From: an uncultured bacterium
GTDB lineage: Bacteria > Bacillota_I > Bacilli_A > RFN20 > CAG-826
Assembly: GCA_949290725.1 (NCBI GenBank)
Contig: CASEST010000077.1
Coordinates: forward strand, 1 to 11,739
Reading direction: 5' to 3'
DNA length: 11,739 nt
This document shows, piece after piece, positions 1 through 8,243 of this stretch. The notes beneath the pieces were generated by a model. It had not been told where the DNA came from, made no database searches, and worked only from the letters and a program-made list of their open reading frames with translations. Every line of letters starts with the position of its first letter. Position 1 is the stretch's first letter. The translations under genes and the position numbers were made by a program.

Positions 1-432
1 AATTTAGTTAATATTTATCATATTGGATCAACTTCAGTAGCCGGATTAAAAGCTAAACCGATTATTGATATTATGATTAGCGTTAAATCTTTAGAGAAAG
101 TTGATCAAAAAAAGGAAGAATTTGAAAAGATAGGGTATGAATATTTAGGAGAATTTGGAATAAAGTCAAGACGCTATCTACGTAAAGGCGGAGATGAAAG
201 AACTCATCAGATTCATATTTTTAAAAGTAGTGATTCTTATAATTTAACTCGTCATTTAGCTTTTAAAGAATATTTGATTCATCATCAATTAGTAGCGAAT
301 GAATATGGAAGATTAAAAGAAGAATTAGCTAAAAAATATCCTTATGATATTGATAACTATTGTTTAGGAAAAGAAGAATTTGTTAAAAGAATTGAAAAAG
401 ATGCTTTAAAGCGGTATTTAGATAAAGAATAA
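1..432 (+). CDS. GrpB family protein (nucleotidyltransferase-like), 5' end missing
   Basis: The frame is open from the first base of the window, so the gene begins upstream; 143 residues are visible before the TAA stop. The family signature HIGSTSVAGLKAKPIIDI lies at visible residues 7-24, with the GST and the downstream Asp typical of the GrpB/UPF0157 group, which belongs to the nucleotidyltransferase-like fold. A later H-x-H stretch (THQIHIF) and the Arg/His-rich segment before FKEYLIHH also fit the family. Members are usually about 170-180 residues, so roughly 30 N-terminal residues are probably missing. An internal ATG at 73 lies after the signature and is not the true start. The biochemical role of GrpB proteins is poorly established; some are fused to dephospho-CoA kinase, but nothing here shows a CoA link. 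No clear terminator follows. Confidence 0.85.
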   Translation, partial: NLVNIYHIGSTSVAGLKAKPIIDIMISVKSLEKVDQKKEEFEKIGYEYLGEFGIKSRRYLRKGGDERTHQIHIFKSSDSYNLTRHLAFKEYLIHHQLVANEYGRLKEELAKKYPYDIDNYCLGKEEFVKRIEKDALKRYLDKE

Positions 433-835
433 ATAATATCTACTTAGCGAAAACGGATTTAATGTTTTAAGAATATGGATAAAAAACATGAATGTAGTTA
501 GGAGAATTTTTTGTATTTATTTAAAGAATAAAGAGTTATTGATTAAATATAGATAATTAAGTAAGACAAAATTATGGTTTTTATGATGTATTAGCTACTT
601 TTATGTTAGGGATAAATCTATATTATAAAAGAATTGAAAATAATGATGATAAACTAAAAAGTTAGATTTAATCTATGATTTAACTAAATATGTTATTCAT
701 CATTATTTTAAGGCGATATTTTATAATGATAACTATAATGAATATGATGAAGATGATGAAATTAATAGGAATTATTAATTAATAACTACATAATCAATAT
801 CTAAAAGAAGTTAAAAATGATAAAATATTTTTATT
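433..835 (+). pseudogene. Gene-free 403-bp gap with frame-broken coding-like remnants
   Basis: No intact gene is visible. A coding-like stretch opens at 561 and reads ...YGFYDVLATFMLGINLYY (573-626) before stopping at TAG 663-665. The same kind of sequence resumes in another frame from 659, reading LDLIYDLTKYVIHHYFKAIF and so on to TAA 776-778. A one-base shift in the A-run at 656-660 would join the two halves. A third fragment, NQYLKEVKNDKIFLLW, reads from 792 to 839 in the first frame. Upstream, an ATG at 488 gives only 22 codons. Together this looks like a small decayed gene with at least one frameshift and in-frame stops. I do not recognise the parent family. In DNA this AT-rich, chance frames are possible, so the call is tentative. 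Confidence 0.4.
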
Positions 836-2335
836 ATGGATAATAGTTTTTATTCAATGAAAATAAATAGCGAACTATTTAAAGTTTTAACTTATAAAGA
901 CCATGATTTAAATTATTTTTTATTAAATTCTTTATATCGATATTTAACGATTGAACGTGAAAAAAATGAAGTAATCTTATTTTTGATTGATAAAATTAAT
1001 GAATATAAGTCTTTTAAAAAAGAGAAAATCTATGAAATAGATAATAATGAAGTTGAAAAAGAGATTGAAGAAAAGACTTCTTTAAAAGATATTGCATTTA
1101 AAAAATTTAATTTATTTTTAAATAAAGGATGGATTAAAGTTAATCATAAAATTGATTTTAAAGAAGAGGTTGAATTAAATATTTATACTTCTTATCTTTT
1201 TGAAGCATTTTTTAATATTGAAAAAAATAATAATTATAATAAAAAGTATAACTATATTGATTTAATTACTCCTTTAAATAATATTCATTATTCTTTAAAA
1301 AGAATAATGAATGATAATGATGAATCAATTAATTTTGGTATTTTAGATAATATTAATGTTAATTTAGATAAGTTTTTAAGAGATTTAAATGAATCAAATA
1401 ATATAATAATCGCTGAATTTGATAAATTAGCTAAAGATGAGAATTTAAAGACGAATGATATTATCGCTTTAATTATGGAATCTTCCTATTATTCTTTTTT
1501 TACTTCAAGAATCTTACCTTTAGAAGAAAATAATCGTTTAAATCGATTATTATATGGATATGGAGATAAAATAAATCAAGATAAAAAGGGAATATTAGAT
1601 TTAATTGATGATATTTATTTAGATAAAATAATTCACTCTAAATTAATCGAAAATGAAGTTAGAAGAAACAATATAGTTTTAAATGATGAAGAATATAATC
1701 TTTTAAATGAGACAATTTTATCTTTCTTAGATGAATTTAAAGATAAGATTGAAAGAATTATTCCATTAATTAAAAAAATAATTCGTAAAGATAATGAATA
1801 TTTAAATCGTGCAGTTTCACGAATTAAATTTTTAAATAATCATTCAAATAATTATTCTTCTAAAATTAAAAGAGCTTTAAAGACTTTAAAATATTTAGCC
1901 GATGATGATTTAATTTCTTTTTCTTCTTTATTTTATAAAAGTGAAATTATTAATGAAGGAAGTTTATATTCTCCTAAAAAAAGAAATTATTATAAAGAAG
2001 AAATTAAACTTAAAGAAGTTTCTAATTATGAAATAAATGAAAAAGAAAAAGAGATCGATCATCGAATCATTGATTCGATGAAATATTCCCCAATAAAAAT
2101 ATATCAATATGCTTTAGATATTTTAAAAGAAAGAAATAAAATTCCTTTAATAGATATATTAAATAATAATAATGATGATGTTATTAAAACATTATATCTA
2201 TTTATATATGATAATGAAGAAGCACCATATAAAATTGAATATATTGGAAATAATGATTTGTATGATTATATTTCTTTAAATAATTTAAAGAACTTTATAT
2301 TAACTAAAAAAGAGGTAGCTGATAATGGAAATTAA
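836..2335 (+). CDS. jetA: JetA-like kleisin subunit of a Wadjet/MksBEF SMC complex
   Basis: This 499-residue protein is the first of three overlapping genes whose order and sizes (499, 205 and 1072 residues) match JetA-JetB-JetC (MksF-MksE-MksB). In such complexes JetA is the kleisin that bridges the SMC heads and binds the MukE-like subunit. The N-terminus (SELFKVLTYKDHDLNYFLLNSLYRYL, about residues 10-35) resembles the conserved opening of JetA proteins. The rest is highly charged, rich in Asn/Lys/Glu/Ile, and predicted helical, with no membrane segment. The start is uncertain: neither ATG 836 nor the in-frame ATG 857 has a recognisable Shine-Dalgarno sequence, and the frame is closed by TAA at 821-823. 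The assignment rests mostly on the unmistakable neighbouring SMC gene and the operon layout, because kleisins diverge strongly in sequence. Confidence 0.72.
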   Translation: MDNSFYSMKINSELFKVLTYKDHDLNYFLLNSLYRYLTIEREKNEVILFLIDKINEYKSFKKEKIYEIDNNEVEKEIEEKTSLKDIAFKKFNLFLNKGWIKVNHKIDFKEEVELNIYTSYLFEAFFNIEKNNNYNKKYNYIDLITPLNNIHYSLKRIMNDNDESINFGILDNINVNLDKFLRDLNESNNIIIAEFDKLAKDENLKTNDIIALIMESSYYSFFTSRILPLEENNRLNRLLYGYGDKINQDKKGILDLIDDIYLDKIIHSKLIENEVRRNNIVLNDEEYNLLNETILSFLDEFKDKIERIIPLIKKIIRKDNEYLNRAVSRIKFLNNHSNNYSSKIKRALKTLKYLADDDLISFSSLFYKSEIINEGSLYSPKKRNYYKEEIKLKEVSNYEINEKEKEIDHRIIDSMKYSPIKIYQYALDILKERNKIPLIDILNNNNDDVIKTLYLFIYDNEEAPYKIEYIGNNDLYDYISLNNLKNFILTKKEVADNGN

Positions 2336-2942
2336 CGATTTTTTAATTAAATATAATGAGTTAAATAATAAAGAAAAAGATAATTTTTCACGTGTTATTA
2401 CCCGTTTACTCGATGAATGTTTTTTGCTTCGCGATTTAAATGAAGATAGTGAAGATTATTATTTTATTATGCAGGCTAATATTAAAGAATTAATCGATAT
2501 TTATCTTTCTTTTATTAATAAAAAGTTAATGATAAAGAATGATGGAATCATTGCGATAAATAATGATGATGAAATTGCTTCTTTAAAATTTAATAAAAGA
2601 GAAAGCGTAATTATTTTAATTTTAAAATTGCTTTATTTAGAAAAAATACGCAGTGAAATAAGTTTAGATTCTTCTTTTATTACCATCTCTTTATCAGAAA
2701 TTAATAAATTAATCGATGAATTTGGAATATATCGCTATCCATTAACAAAAAGTCAAATTGAAGATAGCTTAAAAGTTTTAAAAGATTATAAAATTTTAAA
2801 TTATTTAAAAGAAGAAAACGAAACAAAGGTTGAAATTTATAATACAATCAACTATTTAGTTTCTAGTAAGGACATTGATAGTTTAATTGAACGAATTAAA
2901 AATTATAAGGAGTTTAAAGATGAAACTAATAACGAAGGTTAA
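2325..2942 (+). CDS. jetB: JetB-like (MukE/MksE) subunit, DUF4194 type
   Basis: A 205-residue protein that overlaps the end of jetA by 11 bp, which suggests translational coupling; an AGAGG at 2311-2315 precedes ATG 2325. Its length and layout fit the DUF4194/MksE family, a winged-helix dimer that binds the kleisin and regulates DNA engagement by the SMC. The N-terminal half has the typical pattern of an RLLDECFLLRD segment, then a Tyr-rich helix (DYYFIMQANIKELIDIYLSFI, about residues 45-65) and a LMIKNDGIIAI turn. The C-terminal half has a second winged-helix-like stretch ending in DSLKVLKDYKILNYLKEE (about 148-165). No catalytic motifs are expected and none are seen. The reading frame ends inside the start of jetC. 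Identification combines the family-like pattern with position between kleisin and SMC. Confidence 0.75.
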   Translation: MEINDFLIKYNELNNKEKDNFSRVITRLLDECFLLRDLNEDSEDYYFIMQANIKELIDIYLSFINKKLMIKNDGIIAINNDDEIASLKFNKRESVIILILKLLYLEKIRSEISLDSSFITISLSEINKLIDEFGIYRYPLTKSQIEDSLKVLKDYKILNYLKEENETKVEIYNTINYLVSSKDIDSLIERIKNYKEFKDETNNEG

Positions 2943-5900
2943 GTTGGTTAACTGGCAATTTTTTGCTAATCAAACTATAGAATTAAATGGAAAAATAATC
3001 GGTATTAGTGGAGATAATGGTACTGGTAAATCTTCTTTATTAGATGCTTTGCAATATCTTCTTTTAGCTGGAAATGTCAAATTTAATATGGCAGCCAATG
3101 AAAGAAGTGCTAGAAGTGTTAAAACTTATGTTCGTGGAAAATTAGGTAGCGAAAATAATGAATATCTTCGTGGAGAAAATGTTATTTCGCATATTGCTGT
3201 AGAAATTCAAGATCGATTAGCTAAAAAGGCGGTTTTAGGAGTTGTTTTAGAATTAAATAATGCCGCATCTTTAAAAGAATCATATTATTATGTTGAAAAT
3301 TATTCTTTAATTGAAGAAGCTTATATCACTAAAGAGAAAATTATTAATCCTTATAATGAATTACGTAAAGTTTATCAAGATAATGGTGCTTATTTTTATG
3401 AATTTAATACTAGCGATAAAAAAGAGATTGCTAAAAGAATTAAAGAACGTTTAAAAGTTAATCCAATTTATGACGATTTAATTAAAAAAGCGATCGCTTT
3501 TAAACCAATTAATGATGTTGATGAATTTATTTATAATTTTTTAATGGATCAAAATAATCTTGATTTAAAAGAATTAAAATCTAAATCTCGCTCATATCAC
3601 GATTTATTAATTCAAATTAAAAATTGCGAAGAAAAAATCTCTCTTTTAGAAGAAATTAAAAATAAAGGAGATTTATATTTAAAAGTTATTAAAGATAGCG
3701 AAAATATTGAATATGCAATTCCTTTTAAAAAACGTGAAGAAATAAATAATCTTATTCAAAATTTGAAAAAGGAAAAAATTGCTTTAGAAAAAGAATATCA
3801 AGAAGTTTTAAATATAAAAAATAATTTAATTAAGGAAAAAGAAGAAGTTGAAAACTTTTTAAATAATGAAGAATTAGGCGATTATGAAAAAATTATTAAA
3901 AAAGTTGAAGTACTTGAAGATGAAAAAGCAAAGTTAGACATTAAATTATTAGCTTTCCAAAACTCTTATTTTGATGTTAAAAAGCTAATTCTTGATTTAA
4001 ATAAAAGGTCTAATTTTCCAATTTTAAATCAAGAAGAATTAGAAAAATATTATTTATCCCATAATTATGCTGAATTTAAAAAGGAGAGCGAATATCTTTT
4101 TGAAGCTGCTTTTCAAAATTTCAAAAAGTTTGATTTAGAGACAAATAAAAAGAAAACTGAAATTGAAGATTGCGAAAGAAAAATCATCGAATTAACTAAA
4201 AAAAGAAATGAATTAGTTAACTTTAGAAATATTTATGATGATTCCTCTTTAAGTGAATTTGTAAATATTATTAAAGAAAGAATGCGAAATAAAAAAGATT
4301 TTTTTATCGCTCCTTTTTGTGAACTCATTGAGATAAAAGATGAAAAATATCGCGATGTGATTGAAGGCTTTTTAAATGCTAGACGCTTTAATATTTTAGT
4401 TTCACCTCTTTATTTTAAAGAAGTTAAAGATATTTATGCTGAAATTAAAGATAAATATAGCGGAAAAACCATCATTAATTTAAATAAATTTGAAGAAAAA
4501 GAAATCAAGGAAAATTCTTTAGCTTCTTATTTAACTTTCAATAATGATTTAGCCAAAATTTATGCCTCTAATTTATTAGGTGATGTTTATTTAGCTTGCG
4601 ATAATAATTTATCATTAAAAAATAATGAAGCGACTGATGATTGTTTTATTTATAATGAAGGAAGATTAAATAAAATCCCTTTAAAGAACTATAATCATTA
4701 TTATATTGGGAAAAAAGCAAGTGAATTAGCATTAAAAAATATTCTTTCATCATTAAAAGATAATGAGAATAAATATAAAAAATTAAAGCAAGAATATGAT
4801 GATTTAGAAGCGATTAGCGATTATTTATCAAAGATTTTTAAATTAAATAATCGCTTTGATAATAATTATTGGGATAAAGAAAAAGATCTTTTAAATCGTT
4901 TAAATAAAGCGAAAAAAGAAAAAGAAACTTTAAATAATCCAGAATTAACTAAACTTTCGCATTTAAGAGAAGAAAGGAAAGAAGAAAGAAATGAGCTGGT
5001 TTCTAAAATTGATGAATATTCAAATAAAATGCTTGATATTTATAAAAAAATTAATGAAAAAGAAACTTTAATTAAAGAAAATGAAAGATTAATTAAAACA
5101 TATAATGAACTTTTAAAAGAGGTTGATGGTTCATTAACATTAAAAAATGAAGTTTTGAATTTAATATCGAACAATAATGATCTATTATCCTTAAAAAATC
5201 ATTTGATTGAAGAAAAATATCATTATAAGGTCGATGTTGAAGAAAAGATGAAAAAATATCAAGATATTGGAATATTTTTAAATGCTGATATCGCCAATTT
5301 AAATGAATATAATAACGAATTAGTTCGTTTAAAAAATAATGAACTCAATCGTTATAAAGAAAGATGTGAAAAAGCGCATAATGAATCATTAATATTATTT
5401 AGAAGTAATTATGTTAATGAATTAAGAGCGAGAATTAATCATAAAAAAGATGTGATTAAAAAGATTAATGCAATATTAGCTAAAATTAGTTTTGGAATAA
5501 ATAATGAAACTTATAAGATTATTTTATCTAGAGCTAATAAAAAAGATAAGAAGTTTGCTCAAATCTATGATATTTTAGAAACTAGCGAAAATTATGACCG
5601 TTTTGGTGAATTTTATGAAAGTTTAAGTAAAGAACATAAAGATTGTTTAGATTCGGTTTTTAATCTAATTTCTTTAGATAATCCAGATAATGATACTTTA
5701 AAAGCGATCAATGATTTTTCAGATTACCGTAATTTTATGTCTTATGATATTAAAATCGTTTCTTTAAATGATGAAGGAAGAGAGACCTTATTTTCTAAAG
5801 TTTGCAAAGAAAGGAGTGGTGGAGAGATTCAAAATCCATTTTATGTGATTATCATCGCTTGTTTTTTAAATGCGATTAGAAAAAATGAAGTTGAGAATAG

Positions 5901-6138
5901 TTTATGTCCTATCTTATTTGATGAAGCTTTTAATAATATGGATCAAAGAAGAATTAAAGCTTTATTATCTTTTTATAATAATCAAAATATTAACGCTCAA
6001 ATCTTTATTGTTGTTCCTCCTGAAAGAATGGCGGCATTATTTTCTTCTTCATCCTCTTTAATTTTCTTATATAATGTAAATCATTATGTAGCATATAAAA
6101 ATGGGAAAGAGCTATTAAAAATAAATAGTGAAAAATAG
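2920..6138 (+). CDS. jetC: JetC/MksB-type SMC ATPase (MukB-like)
   Basis: A 1072-residue SMC-family ATPase, the motor of a Wadjet/MksBEF complex. The N-terminal head carries the Walker A GDNGTGKSS (residues 31-39). The C-terminal head has the ABC signature RSGGE (S966-G967-G968-E969) and Walker B CPILFDEA with D1001 and E1002, so ATPase function looks intact. Between the heads are two long Lys/Glu-rich coiled coils (about 205-455 and 605-900). They are separated by a globular hinge of about 140 residues (460-600) that begins FFIAPFCELIEI. The shortish arms fit the MukB/MksB/JetC group rather than canonical SMC. I chose ATG 2920 because AAGGAG sits at 2907-2912; a TTG at 2887 lies before that site and inside jetB. 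The gene overlaps jetB by 23 bp. Known homologues extrude DNA loops and, with the JetD nuclease, cleave plasmids; JetD is not in this window. Confidence 0.93.
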   Translation: MKLITKVKLVNWQFFANQTIELNGKIIGISGDNGTGKSSLLDALQYLLLAGNVKFNMAANERSARSVKTYVRGKLGSENNEYLRGENVISHIAVEIQDRLAKKAVLGVVLELNNAASLKESYYYVENYSLIEEAYITKEKIINPYNELRKVYQDNGAYFYEFNTSDKKEIAKRIKERLKVNPIYDDLIKKAIAFKPINDVDEFIYNFLMDQNNLDLKELKSKSRSYHDLLIQIKNCEEKISLLEEIKNKGDLYLKVIKDSENIEYAIPFKKREEINNLIQNLKKEKIALEKEYQEVLNIKNNLIKEKEEVENFLNNEELGDYEKIIKKVEVLEDEKAKLDIKLLAFQNSYFDVKKLILDLNKRSNFPILNQEELEKYYLSHNYAEFKKESEYLFEAAFQNFKKFDLETNKKKTEIEDCERKIIELTKKRNELVNFRNIYDDSSLSEFVNIIKERMRNKKDFFIAPFCELIEIKDEKYRDVIEGFLNARRFNILVSPLYFKEVKDIYAEIKDKYSGKTIINLNKFEEKEIKENSLASYLTFNNDLAKIYASNLLGDVYLACDNNLSLKNNEATDDCFIYNEGRLNKIPLKNYNHYYIGKKASELALKNILSSLKDNENKYKKLKQEYDDLEAISDYLSKIFKLNNRFDNNYWDKEKDLLNRLNKAKKEKETLNNPELTKLSHLREERKEERNELVSKIDEYSNKMLDIYKKINEKETLIKENERLIKTYNELLKEVDGSLTLKNEVLNLISNNNDLLSLKNHLIEEKYHYKVDVEEKMKKYQDIGIFLNADIANLNEYNNELVRLKNNELNRYKERCEKAHNESLILFRSNYVNELRARINHKKDVIKKINAILAKISFGINNETYKIILSRANKKDKKFAQIYDILETSENYDRFGEFYESLSKEHKDCLDSVFNLISLDNPDNDTLKAINDFSDYRNFMSYDIKIVSLNDEGRETLFSKVCKERSGGEIQNPFYVIIIACFLNAIRKNEVENSLCPILFDEAFNNMDQRRIKALLSFYNNQNINAQIFIVVPPERMAALFSSSSSLIFLYNVNHYVAYKNGKELLKINSEK

Positions 6139-6147
6139 GTAAAATTG

Positions 6148-6966
6148 ATGGAATATGAGATTAATTTAAATAATATTTCTTTAGATAATAATTTTATTAT
6201 TAGTTTTGAAAAATTTTTATTATCTTTTCAAAAAGAAGATAATATTTTTCGTATTAATCGAGAAAGAAATATTTTAGATACAAAAAACTTAATGATTATT
6301 GGTTTATATTCTCCATTAATTAATCAAATTGTTAAAACTATAACTAAAGATAAAGAATTTTTAAATTATTATTTAATTAACTATAATTCTTTTAAATATT
6401 ATGAAGAATTTATTATTTATCTAAAAGTTTTAAATAATCTTAAAGATATTAGATTATTTAAAACTTATCTTTTTAATAATATATTATTTTTAGAATCTAA
6501 TTTAAAAAATAATCTATTAGATACTTGGGCGATAAGTGATACGATCAGTTATAAATATTATTATTTAGATCCTAGTTATTATCTAAATGAAATTATTGAT
6601 CCGTTATTAAATAATAAAGATTTAACAAATCAAAATTTTATTATTACTCGAAGTGGTTTAAAATTGCTTTTTCCTTTAATTAATGATAAAAAAAGTAAAG
6701 AAAAAATCGATATTAATCAAGTTTTTAAATATATTAATCTTACGATTAATCTTTCTAATTATTATATAAAAATGATGATTGCTTGGCTTTTAGCGACAAT
6801 TTATTTATTTTATAAAGAAGAAGTAATTAATAATTATTTAAAAAATGAAAAGGTAGATGATTTTATTATTAACATGACCATTTCAAAAATAAATGATTCT
6901 TATCGAGTTAGTAAATTCGATAAAGAAGAATTAAAAAAATTTAGGAGAAAAAATGAAAAAAAGTAG
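6148..6966 (+). CDS. AlkD-family HEAT-repeat DNA alkylation repair protein
   Basis: A 272-residue, helix-rich protein that starts 9 bp after jetC. It matches the Firmicutes DNA alkylation repair (AlkD-like) family: MIIGLYSPLINQIVKTI (about 49-65), DTWAISDTIS (125-134), FIITRSGLKLLFPL (164-177), YYIKMMIAWLLATIY (205-219), and TISKINDSYRVSK followed by an RRK tail. These positions supply W127, D131, R168 and W213, the apparent counterparts of W109, D113, R148 and W187 of the Bacillus cereus enzyme, including the W-x3-D spacing. AlkD excises N3- and N7-alkylated purines without base flipping; some relatives lack activity. The catalytic set looks complete, so glycosylase activity is plausible. 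ATG 6148 is preferred over TTG 6145; only a weak AGGT precedes it. The gene occupies the slot where jetD usually follows jetC. The 3' end overlaps the next gene by 14 bp. Confidence 0.85.
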   Translation: MEYEINLNNISLDNNFIISFEKFLLSFQKEDNIFRINRERNILDTKNLMIIGLYSPLINQIVKTITKDKEFLNYYLINYNSFKYYEEFIIYLKVLNNLKDIRLFKTYLFNNILFLESNLKNNLLDTWAISDTISYKYYYLDPSYYLNEIIDPLLNNKDLTNQNFIITRSGLKLLFPLINDKKSKEKIDINQVFKYINLTINLSNYYIKMMIAWLLATIYLFYKEEVINNYLKNEKVDDFIINMTISKINDSYRVSKFDKEELKKFRRKNEKK

Positions 6967-7855
6967 AATTATTCAAGGTTTAATGCGTTTAAATGATTTA
7001 AGTGTTGAAGATTTAACTTCCTTAATTGAATTTGATTTAGCTAATGGAATTAATTTTTTTGATATTTCTGATATTTATAATGATGGCGAAGCAGAAATTA
7101 AATTAGGCGAAGTTATAAAAGCTAATCCACATTTAAGAGAAAAAATGATTATTCAATCGAAATGTGGAATCGTTAAAAGAAGAAATGAAGATGCAGCTTA
7201 TTATGATTTAAGTAAAGAACATATTATCGCTTCTTGCCTTGCTTCTTTAAAAAGAATGAATATAGAATATTTAGATTATTATTTATTACATCGACCAGAT
7301 ATCTTTTTAGATAATAAAGAAGTTAAAGAGGCTATAACTTATTTATTTAAAAATGGTTATATTAAACATTTTGGCGTTTCTAATTTTAATAATTCATTAA
7401 TGGATTATTTAAAAAAAGAAGATATTATGATCGAAGTTAATCAGCTTCAACTCGGTTTAGGGCATTTGAATATGCTTTCTTCAATATTTAATTTTAATAC
7501 TGATTTTAAAGAGGCAACCTATGATATTTCTAATCTCTTCTTTTATTTAAAGATGAATAATATTGATTTACAGTGTTGGTCACCTTTCCAATATGGAATG
7601 TTTGAAGGTTTAATTTTTAATAATGAGAAATATAAAGCTTTAAATGAATATTTATCGATTTTAAAAGATAAATACCAAGTAAATAAAACTGCTATTGCAG
7701 TCGCCTTTTTATTGATGTTAGGGGAAAATGTTTATTTAATTAATGGCTCAACTAATAAAGAGCATATTAAAGAAGCATTAGATGGATTAAAAATTAGACT
7801 ATTAAAAGAAGAATGGTATAATCTTTATAGAAAAGCAGGAGCGATGTTACCTTAA
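6953..7855 (+). CDS. Aldo/keto reductase (YdhF-like)
   Basis: A 300-residue NAD(P)H-dependent oxidoreductase of the aldo/keto reductase superfamily, expected to be a cytosolic monomeric TIM barrel. The catalytic tetrad is complete: D37 and Y42 in NFFDISDIYNDGEAE, K70 in QSKCGI, and H113 in YYLLHRPD. Other family landmarks are GVSNF (about 140-145), EVNQLQL (about 161-167), the CWSPF segment on the seventh strand, and a cofactor-phosphate-type INGSTNKEHI near residues 260-270. The overall pattern is closest to the YdhF branch. ATG 6953 follows a good TTAGGAG (6941-6946) inside the end of the alkylation repair gene, so translation is probably coupled. The physiological substrate cannot be inferred; being next to a repair gene and a metalloregulator is suggestive at best of detoxification. 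Confidence 0.92.
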   Translation: MKKSRIIQGLMRLNDLSVEDLTSLIEFDLANGINFFDISDIYNDGEAEIKLGEVIKANPHLREKMIIQSKCGIVKRRNEDAAYYDLSKEHIIASCLASLKRMNIEYLDYYLLHRPDIFLDNKEVKEAITYLFKNGYIKHFGVSNFNNSLMDYLKKEDIMIEVNQLQLGLGHLNMLSSIFNFNTDFKEATYDISNLFFYLKMNNIDLQCWSPFQYGMFEGLIFNNEKYKALNEYLSILKDKYQVNKTAIAVAFLLMLGENVYLINGSTNKEHIKEALDGLKIRLLKEEWYNLYRKAGAMLP

Positions 7856-7856
7856 G

Positions 7857-8243
7857 ATGAATAAATTTTATAACGAAAGTGAAGAAATGTACTTAGAGAC
7901 AATTCTTATTTTAAAAGAAGAAAAGTCTGCAGTTCATGCGATTGATATCTCTAATCGTATGGGCTTTTCAAGAGCTAGTGTCTCGCGTGCAATCGCTAAT
8001 TTAAAAAGTAAAGAATATATTGATGTTTTAAATGATGATTCGATAGTTTTTAAAGAAAAAGGTTATGATTATGCTTTAAAAATTTATGAACGTCATAAAA
8101 TACTCACTGATTTTTTAATTTCCTTAGGAATAAAAAAAGAAGTTGCTGAAGATGATGCTTGTCGTATCGAACATGTTGTTAGTGAAGAAACGATGAATGT
8201 TATTAAAAATATTGTTCAAAATGATGGAAAAAATGAAGACTAA
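7857..8243 (+). CDS. DtxR-family metal-dependent transcriptional regulator, short form
   Basis: A 128-residue DtxR/MntR-family repressor. A winged helix-turn-helix (about residues 27-57, recognition region GFSRASVSRAIANLKSKEYI) is followed by the metal-binding and dimerisation domain. The primary-site ligands correspond to DtxR M10, C102, E105 and H106: M11 in EEMYLETI, then C102, E105 and H106 in ACRIEHVVSEE. Met and Cys ligands make it DtxR/IdeR-like (iron) rather than MntR-like, which has Asp and Glu there. At the ancillary site H80 corresponds to DtxR H79, but E98 replaces the usual His. The C-terminal SH3-like domain of full DtxR is absent. It starts one base after the reductase stop, with AGGAG at 7837-7841 somewhat far from ATG 7857. 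It ends in a terminator and faces the feo operon, its likely target together with iron-responsive control. Confidence 0.9.
   Translation: MNKFYNESEEMYLETILILKEEKSAVHAIDISNRMGFSRASVSRAIANLKSKEYIDVLNDDSIVFKEKGYDYALKIYERHKILTDFLISLGIKKEVAEDDACRIEHVVSEETMNVIKNIVQNDGKNED

Noticed and set aside
433..835. Remnant of jetD upstream of jetA
   Set aside because: The region is too short for most of JetD and its fragments show no TOPRIM-like or DUF2220-like acidic motif.
832..845. TATTAT-GG-ATAATA palindrome over the jetA start codon
   Set aside because: The arms are A/T only with a 2-nt centre; such dyads are expected by chance in DNA this AT-rich.
2887..2919. TTG start for jetC, adding 11 residues
   Set aside because: ATG 2920 has AAGGAG at the right distance; the TTG lies upstream of that site within jetB.
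5870..6061. 63-codon + strand frame inside the end of jetC
   Set aside because: It overlaps the conserved Walker B and C-terminal head of the SMC in another frame and shows no own signals.
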